This document shows, piece by piece, positions 8,712 to 17,237 of a stretch of 64,000 bases of DNA. The DNA comes from Actinoplanes teichomyceticus ATCC 31121 (GTDB lineage Bacteria > Actinomycetota > Actinomycetes > Mycobacteriales > Micromonosporaceae). The stretch covers positions 4,489,001 through 4,553,000 of the forward strand of contig NZ_CP023865.1 in the NCBI RefSeq assembly GCF_003711105.1, read 5' to 3'. The notes below the pieces were generated by a model that made no database searches, was not told the origin of the DNA, and saw only the letters and a list, made by a program, of their open reading frames with translations. Position numbers and translations under genes: made by a program. How positions within the stretch are numbered: position 1 is the stretch's first letter; each line of letters starts with the position of its first letter.

Positions 8712-8888
8712 CGGTGCCTCGCCTTCATCGCGGGGAACGGTCGCACTTCGGAAGAGGGGCGCGACGCGCGGGCGGGGCGCACGGACACGCGCCGGCAAGG
8801 GTGGCGGCGTTGCCCCGCCGCCCTCGTCGCGATACGTTCTTCGCATCGATGCGGAACGATATGCTCGGCCGACGGCGAGGGGGTTGGC

Positions 8889-10154
8889 ATGGCCACGGCA
8901 CTGAATCGCCGCAGCGTACTGGCCGCCGGGGCGGGCGCCGTGGCCGGCCTGACGCTGCCCGGTCCGCCCGCGCGGGCCACCGGATCCGGCGGCGCCGGCG
9001 TACGGTTCGAGCTGAACGCGCGGACGCTCGACGGCGGCGAGCAGGTCACCTCGATCACCCTGCGGACCGCCGGGCTCGGGCCGATCGCGCCGGAAAGCCT
9101 CACCACCGGCACGTTCACCGTGCACGCCCGGGCGACGAGCCCGATCCCGCTCGCTCCGGGCGACCAGCCCTCCGCCGAGTACGACCTGGACCGCCCGGTC
9201 ACCGCCGCCCGCCTGGACCGGCACGGCGACATCGTGCTCGACCTGAGCCACGCCGAGGGCCAGACCGGCGGGAACACCCTCGGGTATCTCGCCAGCCGCG
9301 GGCGCAACGTCCGGCTCGACCTCGCCTACACGGTCACGCAGCGCCACCCGCTGGTGCGGCGCCACGGCGGCCCGGTCACCATCTCCCGGTTCGTCCCGGG
9401 CCGGCTCGTCGATCCCGAGGTGGACGCCTTCACCCACCACGTCTCCCGATCCGGCATGAAGTACCGGTTGTACTCCCCCGGCCGCCGGACCGGCCGCCAT
9501 CGGTACCCACTGATCGTCTGGCTGCACGGCGGCGGCGAGGGCGCCTCGCTGCCGGACGGCTACTACGACAACGAGACCACCCTGCGCGCCAACCGCGGGG
9601 CGCTGGGCTTCGCCACCCCGCGGGCCCAGCGGATCTTCGGCGGGGCGTACGTCGTCGCGCCGCAGAGCAGCTCGTACTGGATGGCCGACGGCGACCGCTT
9701 CGCCCCGCTGATCCGCGAGATCGTCGGTGACCTGGTCCGGCGGGAACGCGTCGACCCGGCCCGGATTCACGTCGCCGGGTGCAGCAACGGCGGCTACCTG
9801 AGCCTGAAGATGACGGCGGTCTACCCCGCCCTGTTCGCCGCCTCGGTGCCGATCTGCGGCGTCGTCGCCGGACTCCGGGCGGGTGAGCCGCCGCTGATCC
9901 CGGACGCCGAGCTGGCCCGGATCAGCACTCCCACCTGGCTGGTCGCCTCCCGCGACGACGACACCGTGCCGCCCGGGCCGAACACGGTCCACGCGCACGA
10001 CGTCATCCCGCGGTCCCGGCTGACCCTCTACGACCACGTCGTGTGGGACGGCCACCGGTTCCCCGGCCACTGGTCGTGGATCTACGCGGCCCGCAACGAC
10101 CCGAACATCGACGGCACGCACCTCTGGCAGTGGATGGCCCGGCAGCACCGCTGA
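8889..10154 (+). CDS. Secreted alpha/beta hydrolase (esterase / depolymerase-like), Tat-type signal
   Basis: 421 residues. The N-terminus 'LNRRSVLAAGAGAVAGL' is a twin-arginine-type signal ending near ARA-TG. Residues about 35-170 form a beta-rich N-terminal domain; the rest is an alpha/beta hydrolase with oxyanion 'VWLHGGGEG', nucleophile elbow 'GCSNGGYLS', acid loop 'SRDDDTVPP' and a late His in 'WDGHRF'. This matches the esterase/PHB-depolymerase-like hydrolases that cut ester bonds in polymers or carbohydrates outside the cell; the substrate is not known. The ATG at 8889 has GAGGGGG upstream. Longer in-frame starts run through non-coding sequence and were rejected. Confidence 0.85.
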   Translation: MATALNRRSVLAAGAGAVAGLTLPGPPARATGSGGAGVRFELNARTLDGGEQVTSITLRTAGLGPIAPESLTTGTFTVHARATSPIPLAPGDQPSAEYDLDRPVTAARLDRHGDIVLDLSHAEGQTGGNTLGYLASRGRNVRLDLAYTVTQRHPLVRRHGGPVTISRFVPGRLVDPEVDAFTHHVSRSGMKYRLYSPGRRTGRHRYPLIVWLHGGGEGASLPDGYYDNETTLRANRGALGFATPRAQRIFGGAYVVAPQSSSYWMADGDRFAPLIREIVGDLVRRERVDPARIHVAGCSNGGYLSLKMTAVYPALFAASVPICGVVAGLRAGEPPLIPDAELARISTPTWLVASRDDDTVPPGPNTVHAHDVIPRSRLTLYDHVVWDGHRFPGHWSWIYAARNDPNIDGTHLWQWMARQHR

Positions 10155-10295
10155 CCCGGCGACGGGCGCCCCGCGCCGGGCGGCCGGAGCCATCCCGAAC
10201 CGCCGCCCGCCGAGGCGGCCGGGATCCCGGTCCGGGCCGTGTCCGGCGATCGGCTGCACCGGAGCGACCACCCGGCTCCGACCCCCCGGCCTAAT

Positions 10296-10673
10296 ATGGA
10301 GCTGTCCCGGCTGCTGCCCGGCACGGCGCGGACCATGCGGCGGATGGCGAGGGTGACCGGACGCAGCGACGACAGGATGATCCTGCGCGGCGTGAACGTG
10401 TTCCCCACCCAGATCGAGGAGCTGGTGCTGCGGGTGCCCGGGCTCGCCCCGCACTACCAGTGCGTGCTGGAGCGAACCGGGCGGCTGGACGAGATGACCG
10501 TGCGTGTCGAGGCCCGCGCCGGCGCGGACCCGGCGCTGCTGGCGGCCACCCTGGCGGCGCTGGTCAAGCAGAACGTCGGGGTGGCGGTCCGGGTGGAGGT
10601 GGCGCCGCCGGACGCCCTGGAGCGCTCGATCGGCAAGGCTCGCCGCGTCATCGACCGCCGGCCCGGGCGCTGA
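10296..10673 (+). pseudogene. Remnant of phenylacetate-CoA ligase (C-terminal domain only)
   Basis: The translated segment 'ELSRLLPGTARTMRRM' followed by 'VTGRSDDRMILRGVNVFPTQ' matches the hinge and C-terminal lid of PaaK-type adenylate-forming ligases, which convert phenylacetate to phenylacetyl-CoA. Full enzymes are about 430 residues; only about 125 remain, and homology ends abruptly upstream of base 10296, where the sequence is unrelated GC-rich DNA. The large AMP-binding domain is missing, so no ligase activity is expected. The 3' end runs into a 27-bp tandem repeat. A retained ACT-like domain protein is an alternative reading, but no ribosome site supports it. Confidence 0.7.
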
Positions 10674-10742
10674 TCAGGAGGCCACCGCCCCGGGCGCTGA
10701 TCAGGAAGCCGCAGCCCCGGGCGCTGATCAGGAGGCCACCGC
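10662..10742. repeat. 27-bp tandem repeat, three copies
   Basis: Units start at 10662, 10689 and 10716; the core is CCCGGGCGCTGATCAGGAGG with a few substitutions in the middle copy. The array spans the stop of the ligase remnant and the stop of the converging minus-strand gene, and each unit contains the TGATCA palindrome that supplies that gene's stop codon. Confidence 0.85.
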
Positions 10743-11138
10743 CGAGGACGCCTGGGCGTCGATGAAGCGGTGCAGCTTGCCCCATTCCACCTCGAGGAGC
10801 GCGCCGTACGCCCGGGCGTCGTCGATCAGGTCGCGGGCCCGGTCGTAGTCGCCGGCCAGGAAGGCGGCGCCGGCCGCGGCGTTGGCCTGCCGGCCCGCGG
10901 CCAGCAGCTGCTCGGCGGTACGACCGGGCGCCTGCGGCAGGCCGTGCTCCGCGACGTGCCGCCGCAGCCAGGCGCGCTCCTGTTCGCCGGCCCCGGCGAT
11001 CTCGAAGACGTAGGACAGGCAGTCGCCCGCCACGTCGCGGTAGGCCGGCGCCCACCGCTCCAGGGTCAGCAGCAGCTCGCGACGCCGGACCCTGGTCCGT
11101 CGCTGCTGCAGGTCGTCGCTCTCGGCCACCGCGGTCAC
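10728..11138 (-). CDS. Conserved hypothetical protein, helical
   Basis: 136 residues, no signal peptide or membrane helix. The sequence is rich in Ala/Leu/Arg/Glu and looks all-helical (RRELLLTLERWAPAYRDV; RQANAAAGAAFLAGDYDRAR; DDARAYGALLEVEWGKLHRF), somewhat like a single TPR-like helical bundle. I do not recognise the family. Its stop codon lies in the third copy of the 27-bp repeat, so its last residues (AVAS) may have been set by repeat expansion. No operon partner on this strand. Confidence 0.6.
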   Translation of the reverse strand: MTAVAESDDLQQRRTRVRRRELLLTLERWAPAYRDVAGDCLSYVFEIAGAGEQERAWLRRHVAEHGLPQAPGRTAEQLLAAGRQANAAAGAAFLAGDYDRARDLIDDARAYGALLEVEWGKLHRFIDAQASSAVAS

Positions 11139-11303
11139 TGGGCCTCCCCCGGCCAGAAGATCAGCAAAGCGCCGCGATCATTCCCCCGGCTCGATGCGGC
11201 AAACCCGGTGATCGACACGAGCCGGTAACGATCGGTGGCGCGGCGCTCCGGGCCCGCGATCCCGTGGCGCCGGGCTGACGACCCGCGCGGCGGCCCCCCG
11301 CAC
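11139..11303. other. Intergenic, promoter region of the helical hypothetical gene
   Basis: Holds the upstream region of the minus-strand gene (start 11138). The motif CCGGTGATCGA occurs at about 11207 and again at about 11458, on both sides of the 18-bp repeat array. Nothing else is recognisable. Confidence 0.35.
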
Positions 11304-11447
11304 GATCCGGGCCGTGCTCCCGATCCGGGTCACGTTCACCATCCGGGTCACGTTCACGATCCGGGCCGTGCTCCCGATCCAGGTCACGTTCACCATCCGG
11401 GTCACGTTCACCATCCGGGTCACGTTCACCATCCGGGCCGTGCTCCC
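11304..11447. repeat. 18-bp tandem repeat, eight units of two alternating types
   Basis: Eight exact-length units. Type A is GATCCGGGCCGTGCTCCC and type B is GATCCGGGTCACGTTCAC (first base G or C, one unit with CCAGG). The order is A-B-B-A-B-B-B-A. The array ends 32 bases before the BlaI-type start codon and just before its -10 box, so it could affect that promoter. It translates on either strand into meaningless VNVTRM-type repeats. Confidence 0.9.
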
Positions 11448-11467
11448 GGCCCGGGGCCGGTGATCGA

Positions 11468-11479
11468 TACAGTCACCGC
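11468..11479 (+). promoter_or_regulatory. Leaderless -10 box for the BlaI-type repressor
   Basis: TACAGT, six bases, then GTG; no ribosome binding site. The box resembles the TACA-containing half-sites bound by BlaI/MecI repressors, so autoregulation is possible (inference). Confidence 0.5.
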
Positions 11480-11833
11480 GTGAGCAGACGGCGGCCCGGC
11501 CAGTTGGAGGCGGAGATCATGACGGTGCTGGGCGAGGCCGGCCGGCCACTGACTCCCGGCGAGGTCCGTGATCGGCTGGACCCGTCCGGTGAGCTGTCGT
11601 ACAGCACCGTGGTCACCACCCTCACCCGGCTGCACGAGAAGGGCTCGGCGTCCCGGCACCGGGCGGGCCGGGCTTTCCGGTACGGAGCCCCGGACGGCCC
11701 GGCCGGCCTGATCGCCGACCGGATGACCCGCCTGCTCGCCGTCGAGGCCGATCGCGCCTCGGTGCTGCGCCGCTTCGTCGGCAACCTGGACGCCGACGAC
11801 GAGCGCCTGCTGCGGGACCTGCTCAGCGAGTGA
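11480..11833 (+). CDS. BlaI/MecI/CopY-family transcriptional repressor
   Basis: 117 residues, cytosolic winged-helix dimer. The N-terminal DNA-binding domain is clear: 'QLEAEIMTVLGEAGRPLTPG', then 'SYSTVVTTLTRLHEKG' as the recognition helix and wing. The C-terminal part (ADRMTRLLAVEADRASVLRR) matches the dimerisation helix. Family members are usually cleaved by a neighbouring BlaR/M56 sensor protease, but no such gene is adjacent, so this is an orphan whose inducer is unknown. GTG start supported by the TACAGT box six bases upstream. The stop overlaps the converging DUF1707 gene by 11 bases. Confidence 0.9.
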   Translation: MSRRRPGQLEAEIMTVLGEAGRPLTPGEVRDRLDPSGELSYSTVVTTLTRLHEKGSASRHRAGRAFRYGAPDGPAGLIADRMTRLLAVEADRASVLRRFVGNLDADDERLLRDLLSE

Positions 11834-12401
11834 TCGCGGGCGGCTGGGAGACCACCGAGACGGAGGAGAACCAGGCGTTGATCCGCACCCGCACCTCCGG
11901 GGTGCCGGGCAGCCGTGGCACCGGGGCGAGTTTCATCTCGTGCGAGCTGAACGCGTTCGTCCCGGTCAGATCGACCTCGACACCCTCCGGGACGATCACG
12001 GTCAGCTCGCCGAACCAGCAGCTGCCGCTGATCTCGATGACGTGCTCGCCGGTCAGCACGGCGCGCAGGTCCAGCTCGGTGGAGCCGAAGACGGTGTGCG
12101 CCCGGACGGTGCGGTCGCGCAGGCGCCAGCGACCGCGCCGGCGGGTCTGGCTGAACACCGTGATCACCTTGTCGACCGTGGTGGCCGAGCCGACGATCGG
12201 CTGGGCGGCCAGGCCGTGGGTGGCGGCGGCCAGCTCGACGTCGTTCTCGGCGGCCCACACCGCCCCCACCCGGGCGCTGAACTCCTCCAGGGTCAGCCGG
12301 CCCTCGCCGCAGGCTCGCTGCAGCAGCTCGGCCACGCGTTCACGGTCGCCGTCGGAGATCGGCGCCGGCACAGGAAGTCCCACGGCACAGACCCTAGCCA
12401 T
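11823..12401 (-). CDS. DUF1707 domain protein with LiaF-like C-terminal domain
   Basis: 192 residues from the chosen ATG at 12401. The N-terminal DUF1707 (SHOCT-like) motif is clear: 'ISDGDRERVAELLQRACGEG' and 'LTLEEFSARV'. The C-terminal half (VFGSTELDLRAVL, ISGSCWFGELTVIVPEGV, VDLTGTNAFSS) resembles the beta-helical cell-wall-active antibiotic response domain of LiaF. Such proteins are cytosolic or membrane-associated and of unclear role, possibly envelope-stress sensing. No membrane helix is visible here. A longer upstream frame is Arg-rich non-coding sequence and was rejected. Confidence 0.85.
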   Translation of the reverse strand: MARVCAVGLPVPAPISDGDRERVAELLQRACGEGRLTLEEFSARVGAVWAAENDVELAAATHGLAAQPIVGSATTVDKVITVFSQTRRRGRWRLRDRTVRAHTVFGSTELDLRAVLTGEHVIEISGSCWFGELTVIVPEGVEVDLTGTNAFSSHEMKLAPVPRLPGTPEVRVRINAWFSSVSVVSQPPAITR

Positions 12402-12597
12402 CCGCCGCAACCGCCCCGGCGAGCGGGCGGGGCGGTTGCGGGACCGGCACGGTCGGCGGCCCCGAACCGGGGAACCGGACGTGCGGGCACGCATCGGAGC
12501 AACCCTCGCCGCCCTCGCCGCTGTGGTCAGCATCGCAGGTGGCCTGGCCGGTCCCCGTTACGCGGCGTCCCGGACGAGCTGACAAACTTGCAGGATC
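12402..12597. other. Divergent promoter region, DUF1707 gene / helicase
   Basis: 196 bases between two divergent genes. The last 20 bases contain CAGGATC next to the helicase ATG. No inverted repeat or riboswitch seen. Confidence 0.35.
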
Positions 12598-15087
12598 ATG
12601 ACGCTGACCGATCGCCTTCCCGGCACCGCCGAACCCGACGCCGTCTTCGATGCCTTCCAGACCTGGGTGGCGGAACAGGGGCTGACCCTCTATCCGCATC
12701 AGGAGGAGGCCCTCATCGAGATCGCGACCGGCTCCAACGTCATCCTGAACACCCCGACCGGCTCGGGCAAGAGCCTGGTCGCCGCGGGCGCGCACTTCGC
12801 CGCGCTGGCCGACGGCCGCACCACCTTCTACACCGCGCCGATCAAGGCGCTGGTCAGCGAGAAGTTCTTCGCGCTCTGCGAGATCTTCGGCGCGCACCAC
12901 GTCGGCATGCTGACCGGTGACGCCAGCGTCAACGCGGACGCGCCGATCATCTGCTGCACCGCCGAGGTGCTGGCCAACCTGGCGCTGCGCGAGGGCGCCG
13001 ACGCGGACGTCGGCCAGGTGGTGATGGACGAGTTCCACTTCTACTCCGAGCCGGACCGCGGCTGGGCGTGGCAGATCCCGCTGATCGAGCTGCCGCAGGC
13101 GCAGTTCCTGCTGATGTCGGCCACGCTGGGCGACACCACCCGGTTCGTCGACGACCTGACCCGGCGTACCGGGCGGGCCACCTCGGTGGTCAGCAACGCC
13201 GAGCGGCCCGTCCCGCTGATCTTCGAGTACGCGATGACACCGCTGCACGAGACGATCGAGGAGCTGCTCGCCACCAAGCAGGCGCCGGTCTACATCGTGC
13301 ACTTCACCCAGGCCGCCGCTCTGGAACGCGCCCAGTCGCTGATGAGCATCAACATGAGCACCCGGGCGGAGAAGGACGCCATCGCCGCGGCGATCGGCGG
13401 GTTCCGGTTCACCGCCGGTTTCGGGCGTACGCTGTCGCGCCTGGTCCGGCACGGCATCGGCGTGCACCACGCGGGGATGCTGCCGAAGTACCGCCGCCTG
13501 GTGGAGACGCTGGCCCAGGCCGGGCTGCTCAAGGTGATCTGCGGGACCGACACGCTCGGCGTGGGCATCAACGTACCGATCCGCACCGTGCTGTTCACCG
13601 GCCTGTCGAAGTACGACGGGGTGAAGACCCGGCTGCTCAAGGCCCGTGAGTTCCACCAGATCGCCGGGCGGGCCGGCCGGGCCGGGTACGACACCATCGG
13701 CACCGTGATCGTGCAGGCCCCGGAACACGTGATCGACAACGAGCGGGCCCTGGCCAAGGCCGGTGACGATCCGAAGAAGCGGCGCAAGGTCGTACGCAAG
13801 AAGCCCCCGGAGGGGCAGATCGGCTGGGGCCGGCCGACCTTCGACCGGCTCGTCGACGCCGAGCCGGAGCCGCTGACCTCGTCGTTCCAGGTCTCGCACG
13901 CCATGCTGCTGAACGTGATCGCCCGCGGCGGCGACCCGTTCCAGGCGATGCGGCACCTGCTCACCGACAACCACGAGGACCCGGCCGCGCAGCGCCGGCA
14001 CATCCGCCGGGCCATCGCGATCGCCCGCGCGCTGATCGCCGGCGGCGTCATCGAGCGCACCGAGCAGGGCGTCTACAAGCTGGTCGACGACCTGCAGCTG
14101 GACTTCGCGCTGAACCAGGCGCTGTCGCCGTTCGCGCTGGCCTGCCTGGAGCTGCTGGACTCCGGGTCGCCGGAGTACCCGCTCGACGTCGTCTCGGTGA
14201 TCGAGTCGACGCTGGAGGACCCGCGCCAGGTGGTCTCGGCGCAGCGGCAGAAGGCGCGCGGCGAGGCGGTCAACGCGATGAAGGCCGAGGGCATCGAGTA
14301 CGAGCAGCGGATGGAGCTGCTGGAGGAGGTGACCTGGCCGCAGCCGCTGCGCGAGCTGCTGGAGGCGGCGTACGAGACGTACCGGCGCGGGCACCCGTGG
14401 GTCGGCGACTACGAGATCAAGCCGAAGTCCGTGGTCCGCGACATGTACGAGCGGGCGATGACCTTCACCGAGTACGTCTCGTTCTACGGCCTGTCCCGCT
14501 CCGAGGGCCTGGTCCTGCGCTACCTCGCCGACGCCTACCGCGCGCTGCGCCAGACGGTGCCCGAGGACGCGCGCACCGAGGAGCTGGGCGACCTGATCGA
14601 GTGGCTCGGCGAGCTGGTCCGGCAGGTGGACTCCAGCCTGCTCGACGAGTGGGAGCGGCTGCGCAACCCGGGCGCGGTGGTCGAGGAGGTCCGCATCGAC
14701 GACAAGCCGCCCGCGGTCACCCGCAACGTCCGGGCGTTCAAGGTGCTGGTCCGCAACGCCATGTTCCGCCGCGTCGAGCTGGCCGCGCTGGGCCGCTACG
14801 ACGAGCTCGGCGAGCTGGACGGCGAGACGTCCGGCTGGACCGCCGAGCGTTGGCGCAAGGCGATCGACGACTACTTCGACGAGTACGACGAGCTGGGCAC
14901 CGGCCCGTCGGCGCGCGGTCCGGCGCTGCTGCAGATCGAGACCGGCCCGGCGGTGTGGACGATCCGGCAGGTCTTCGAGGACCCGGCCGGTGACCACGAC
15001 TGGGGCATCGACGCCACCGTCGACCTGGCCGAGTCCGACGAGATCGGCGGCGCCGCCATCACCATCCTGGCGGTCGGCCCGCACTAG
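12598..15087 (+). CDS. DEAD/DEAH-box helicase of the Ski2-like type with DUF3516
   Basis: 829 residues. Helicase motifs occur in order: Walker A 'TPTGSGKSL' (52-60), motif II 'MDEFHFY' near 143, motif III 'LMSATLG' near 170, motif V 'CGTDTLGVGINVPIRTVLF' and motif VI 'HQIAGRAGRAG' near 352. The remainder matches the actinobacterial DUF3516 module. The enzyme is expected to unwind RNA or DNA with ATP in the cytosol; the biological substrate is not established. Typical length for the family. Start chosen at ATG 12598 with CAGGA just upstream. Stands alone, with no operon partner. Confidence 0.93.
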   Translation: MTLTDRLPGTAEPDAVFDAFQTWVAEQGLTLYPHQEEALIEIATGSNVILNTPTGSGKSLVAAGAHFAALADGRTTFYTAPIKALVSEKFFALCEIFGAHHVGMLTGDASVNADAPIICCTAEVLANLALREGADADVGQVVMDEFHFYSEPDRGWAWQIPLIELPQAQFLLMSATLGDTTRFVDDLTRRTGRATSVVSNAERPVPLIFEYAMTPLHETIEELLATKQAPVYIVHFTQAAALERAQSLMSINMSTRAEKDAIAAAIGGFRFTAGFGRTLSRLVRHGIGVHHAGMLPKYRRLVETLAQAGLLKVICGTDTLGVGINVPIRTVLFTGLSKYDGVKTRLLKAREFHQIAGRAGRAGYDTIGTVIVQAPEHVIDNERALAKAGDDPKKRRKVVRKKPPEGQIGWGRPTFDRLVDAEPEPLTSSFQVSHAMLLNVIARGGDPFQAMRHLLTDNHEDPAAQRRHIRRAIAIARALIAGGVIERTEQGVYKLVDDLQLDFALNQALSPFALACLELLDSGSPEYPLDVVSVIESTLEDPRQVVSAQRQKARGEAVNAMKAEGIEYEQRMELLEEVTWPQPLRELLEAAYETYRRGHPWVGDYEIKPKSVVRDMYERAMTFTEYVSFYGLSRSEGLVLRYLADAYRALRQTVPEDARTEELGDLIEWLGELVRQVDSSLLDEWERLRNPGAVVEEVRIDDKPPAVTRNVRAFKVLVRNAMFRRVELAALGRYDELGELDGETSGWTAERWRKAIDDYFDEYDELGTGPSARGPALLQIETGPAVWTIRQVFEDPAGDHDWGIDATVDLAESDEIGGAAITILAVGPH

Positions 15088-15132
15088 CGACCACCGGTAC
15101 CGGCATGTACCACCGGGGGCGCGTGCCGGGCC

Positions 15133-15144
15133 TACCGTCGCGGC
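15133..15144 (+). promoter_or_regulatory. Leaderless -10 box in front of the decayed XRE regulator
   Basis: TACCGT, six bases, then ATG at 15145; no ribosome site. Confidence 0.45.
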
Positions 15145-15897
15145 ATGACGCCTCGACCCACCGCCGACCCCGGCATCGGGGGCCGGATCCGGGACCGCCG
15201 CCTGCGCCGCGGGTGGAGCATCCGGTTCGCCGCCAGCCGCGCCGGGGTCTCGCACGCCACCTGGAGCCGCATCGAGCGCGGCCTGCAAGCGGCCGACAAC
15301 CGGTTCATGCTGGCCGACCTGGCATGCGCCCTGGAGTGTTCCCCGGCCGAGCTGGCCGGCGCCGAGGTGCCGGCCGGCGACCGGGACGCGGTCGCCGCGC
15401 ACGCCGCCGTGCACGGCATCCGCCGGGCCCTGGTCGATCTGGACCTGCCGGCCCCGGCGCCGCCGCGGTGATCGGCTCGTTGCAGCTGCTCTGCGCGTAC
15501 GCCAGCCGGGGCCGCCGGCGCCTGGACGCCAGCCGCGCCTGGGCCGCCGAGGCGGGCGCGCTGGCCCGGCGTACCGGGGAGACCACCGCGCTGGGGCTGT
15601 TCTTCGGGCCGACGAACGTGGACATCTGGCGGATCGGCATCGAGGCCGACGGCGGCCCTGCCGCTCGGGTTCCGTCAGGTCTTCTACTACGCCGACACCG
15701 CGCGGGCGCTGGCCCGTCTGCGCGGCCGGGATCGCGAGGCGGTGCGGTTCCTGCTCACCGCCGAGCGCGTCGCCCCGCAGCACGTGCACACGTCGCCGCT
15801 GGTCCGCGAGAGCGCGCGGGGGTTGCTGGAGCGCTCCCGGCGCGCGGCTGGCGGCAGCGAGCTGCGCGGGCTGTGCGAACGCCTGCGGATCGGCTGA
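15145..15897 (+). pseudogene. XRE-family transcriptional regulator, broken by frameshifts and a deletion
   Basis: The first frame encodes an intact XRE helix-turn-helix (IRDRRLRRGWSIRFAASRAG; SHATWSRIERGL) and stops at 15471. The neighbouring frame then continues with the typical C-terminal TPR-like region (CAYASRGRRRLDASRAWAAE; GLFFGPTNVDIWRIGIEADG). From about 15661 coding returns to the first frame (PLGFRQVFYYADTARALARL ... LCERLRIG) and stops at 15897. The first and last parts share one frame, so two compensating indels are present. In intact relatives about 100 more residues separate the HTH domain from the TPR-like part, so an internal deletion is also likely. Probably non-functional; a truncated 108-residue HTH protein could still be made. 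Confidence 0.75.
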
Positions 15898-15953
15898 GGG
15901 GCGCGGCATGATGGTGGACCGCACCCGAGCGTCCCGTCGGCCAGGAACCGGAC

Positions 15954-17228
15954 ATGACCCAGCCCGAGACCGCAACACCCGCTCGCCCCGGTGACTTCCT
16001 GAGCATCCCGGTCGCGATGCACCGCAGGGAGGATCCCGCTCCGGCCCCCTGGCCCGGCCGGGACGAGCTGGAGACGCCCGGTTCCGTGGCCGCGCCGGTC
16101 GGCGGCGTCCCGCGGGTGGCGACGTGCTGGCGCACGCTGCTGCACGCGGCCGTCACCACCGGCGGACCCCTGCCGGTCCCCGCGGTGTTCCACAGTTCCT
16201 TCGCCGTCTCGGAGCTGATGGCCCGCCTGCACACGGTGACCAGCACGCTGGGGCGGTCGCTGGACCCGGACGGGGCGCCGGTGCTGCGCCCCAGCTGCTG
16301 GGTGGCCACCGCGGCCGATCCGACGGAGGTCCGGGCAGCCGGTTACCGGCTGGGCATGACCCTGGCCAACTGGCTCTGGCACTACCAGCTCGGCGGTGCC
16401 CAGACCCGGCACGTGGACCTGCTGTTCGGCACCGATCATCCGGTCCGCGGCAGGCCGAACCAGAAGAGCGCCGACCTGTTCAGCCGGCGGTGGGGCGCGT
16501 CGCACCACCCGTGGCTGATCGAGGCCAAGGCCAGCGTGCTCGGTTTCGCGATCAAGCCGGGCACCCGCCGCCGCGCCTGGGCTCAGCTGACGGCGGCGGC
16601 GGAGCGCGGCTATCCGACGCCGCACGGCCTGGCGCTGATCTCGACGGCCGCGTCCCCCCTGCTGCATCTGGTGCTGGAGTACGCGACGCCGCCCGGGCAC
16701 GTGCCGCTGGCGGAGCCGTCCGCGTGGCCGCTCAGCGGCTGGCAACCGGCGCCGAGCGCGCGCGACCTCGTGGTGGACATGCTGCTGCGCCGCCTGCTGC
16801 TGGAATCGGCGCTGGCCGGGCCCGGCGCGGCTGCCCGGCCGGTCCCCGGCGCGCCGGGGACGCGCCTGCTGGAGATGCCCCTGCTGCAGCTCGCGGTCGG
16901 GCTGAGCGACATCCCGGTCGGCGCGGACATCAGCCTGCGTGCCGTCCACGCGGAGGTCGCCGAAGGGCTGGCGCTGGCCACCGATCTGCCGCCGTTCTCG
17001 GCGGAGGGCCGGTCGTGGTTCGTCGAGCGGGTGCACGATCTGGTGGACCGCCGGCTCCGGGACACCGGACCCGGGATCCTCGTGCTCGACGCGTTCACCA
17101 CACCCGTGGTCCAGACGTCCGAGATCGACGAGGGTCCGTACCGGTTCCGGATCGAGGACCCGGCGGGGGTGGTGCTGCTGGCCGGGCCGGCCTGGTCGAC
17201 GCTGCCCGACGAGGAGCGGCCCGGCTGA
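15954..17228 (+). CDS. Uncharacterised protein with a possible PD-(D/E)xK-like motif
   Basis: 424 residues, no signal peptide or membrane helix; I do not recognise the family. One stretch stands out: 'RHVDLLFGTDHP' near residue 152 followed about 36 residues later by 'PWLIEAKASVLGFAIKPG' near 186-203. A D...ExK arrangement on two strands is the signature of restriction-endonuclease-fold proteins, so a nuclease-like fold is possible, but the spacing is longer than usual and the rest does not help. ATG with AGGAACC upstream. It converges on the S-4TM gene with a 9-base gap, so the two may share a locus function. Confidence 0.65.
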   Translation: MTQPETATPARPGDFLSIPVAMHRREDPAPAPWPGRDELETPGSVAAPVGGVPRVATCWRTLLHAAVTTGGPLPVPAVFHSSFAVSELMARLHTVTSTLGRSLDPDGAPVLRPSCWVATAADPTEVRAAGYRLGMTLANWLWHYQLGGAQTRHVDLLFGTDHPVRGRPNQKSADLFSRRWGASHHPWLIEAKASVLGFAIKPGTRRRAWAQLTAAAERGYPTPHGLALISTAASPLLHLVLEYATPPGHVPLAEPSAWPLSGWQPAPSARDLVVDMLLRRLLLESALAGPGAAARPVPGAPGTRLLEMPLLQLAVGLSDIPVGADISLRAVHAEVAEGLALATDLPPFSAEGRSWFVERVHDLVDRRLRDTGPGILVLDAFTTPVVQTSEIDEGPYRFRIEDPAGVVLLAGPAWSTLPDEERPG

Positions 17229-17237
17229 GCGCGGTGG

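Noticed and set aside
11178..11432. Repeat protein MVNVTRMVNVTR-type on the minus strand
   Set aside because: It is simply the translation of the 18-bp tandem array; no ribosome site and no context.
11304..11447. CRISPR array
   Set aside because: Units are adjacent with no unique spacers and no cas genes are present; same reasoning for the other tandem repeats.
6467..11833. BlaI repressor controlling the beta-lactamase-fold gene
   Set aside because: The genes are 4 kb apart with unrelated genes between, no BlaR sensor, and no shared TACA-type palindrome at the lactamase promoter.
12394..15978. 1194-codon open frame antisense to the DUF3516 helicase
   Set aside because: Composition is His/Arg/Gly/Asp-rich with no domain, as expected from the reverse frame of GC-rich coding DNA; the plus strand has an unambiguous helicase.
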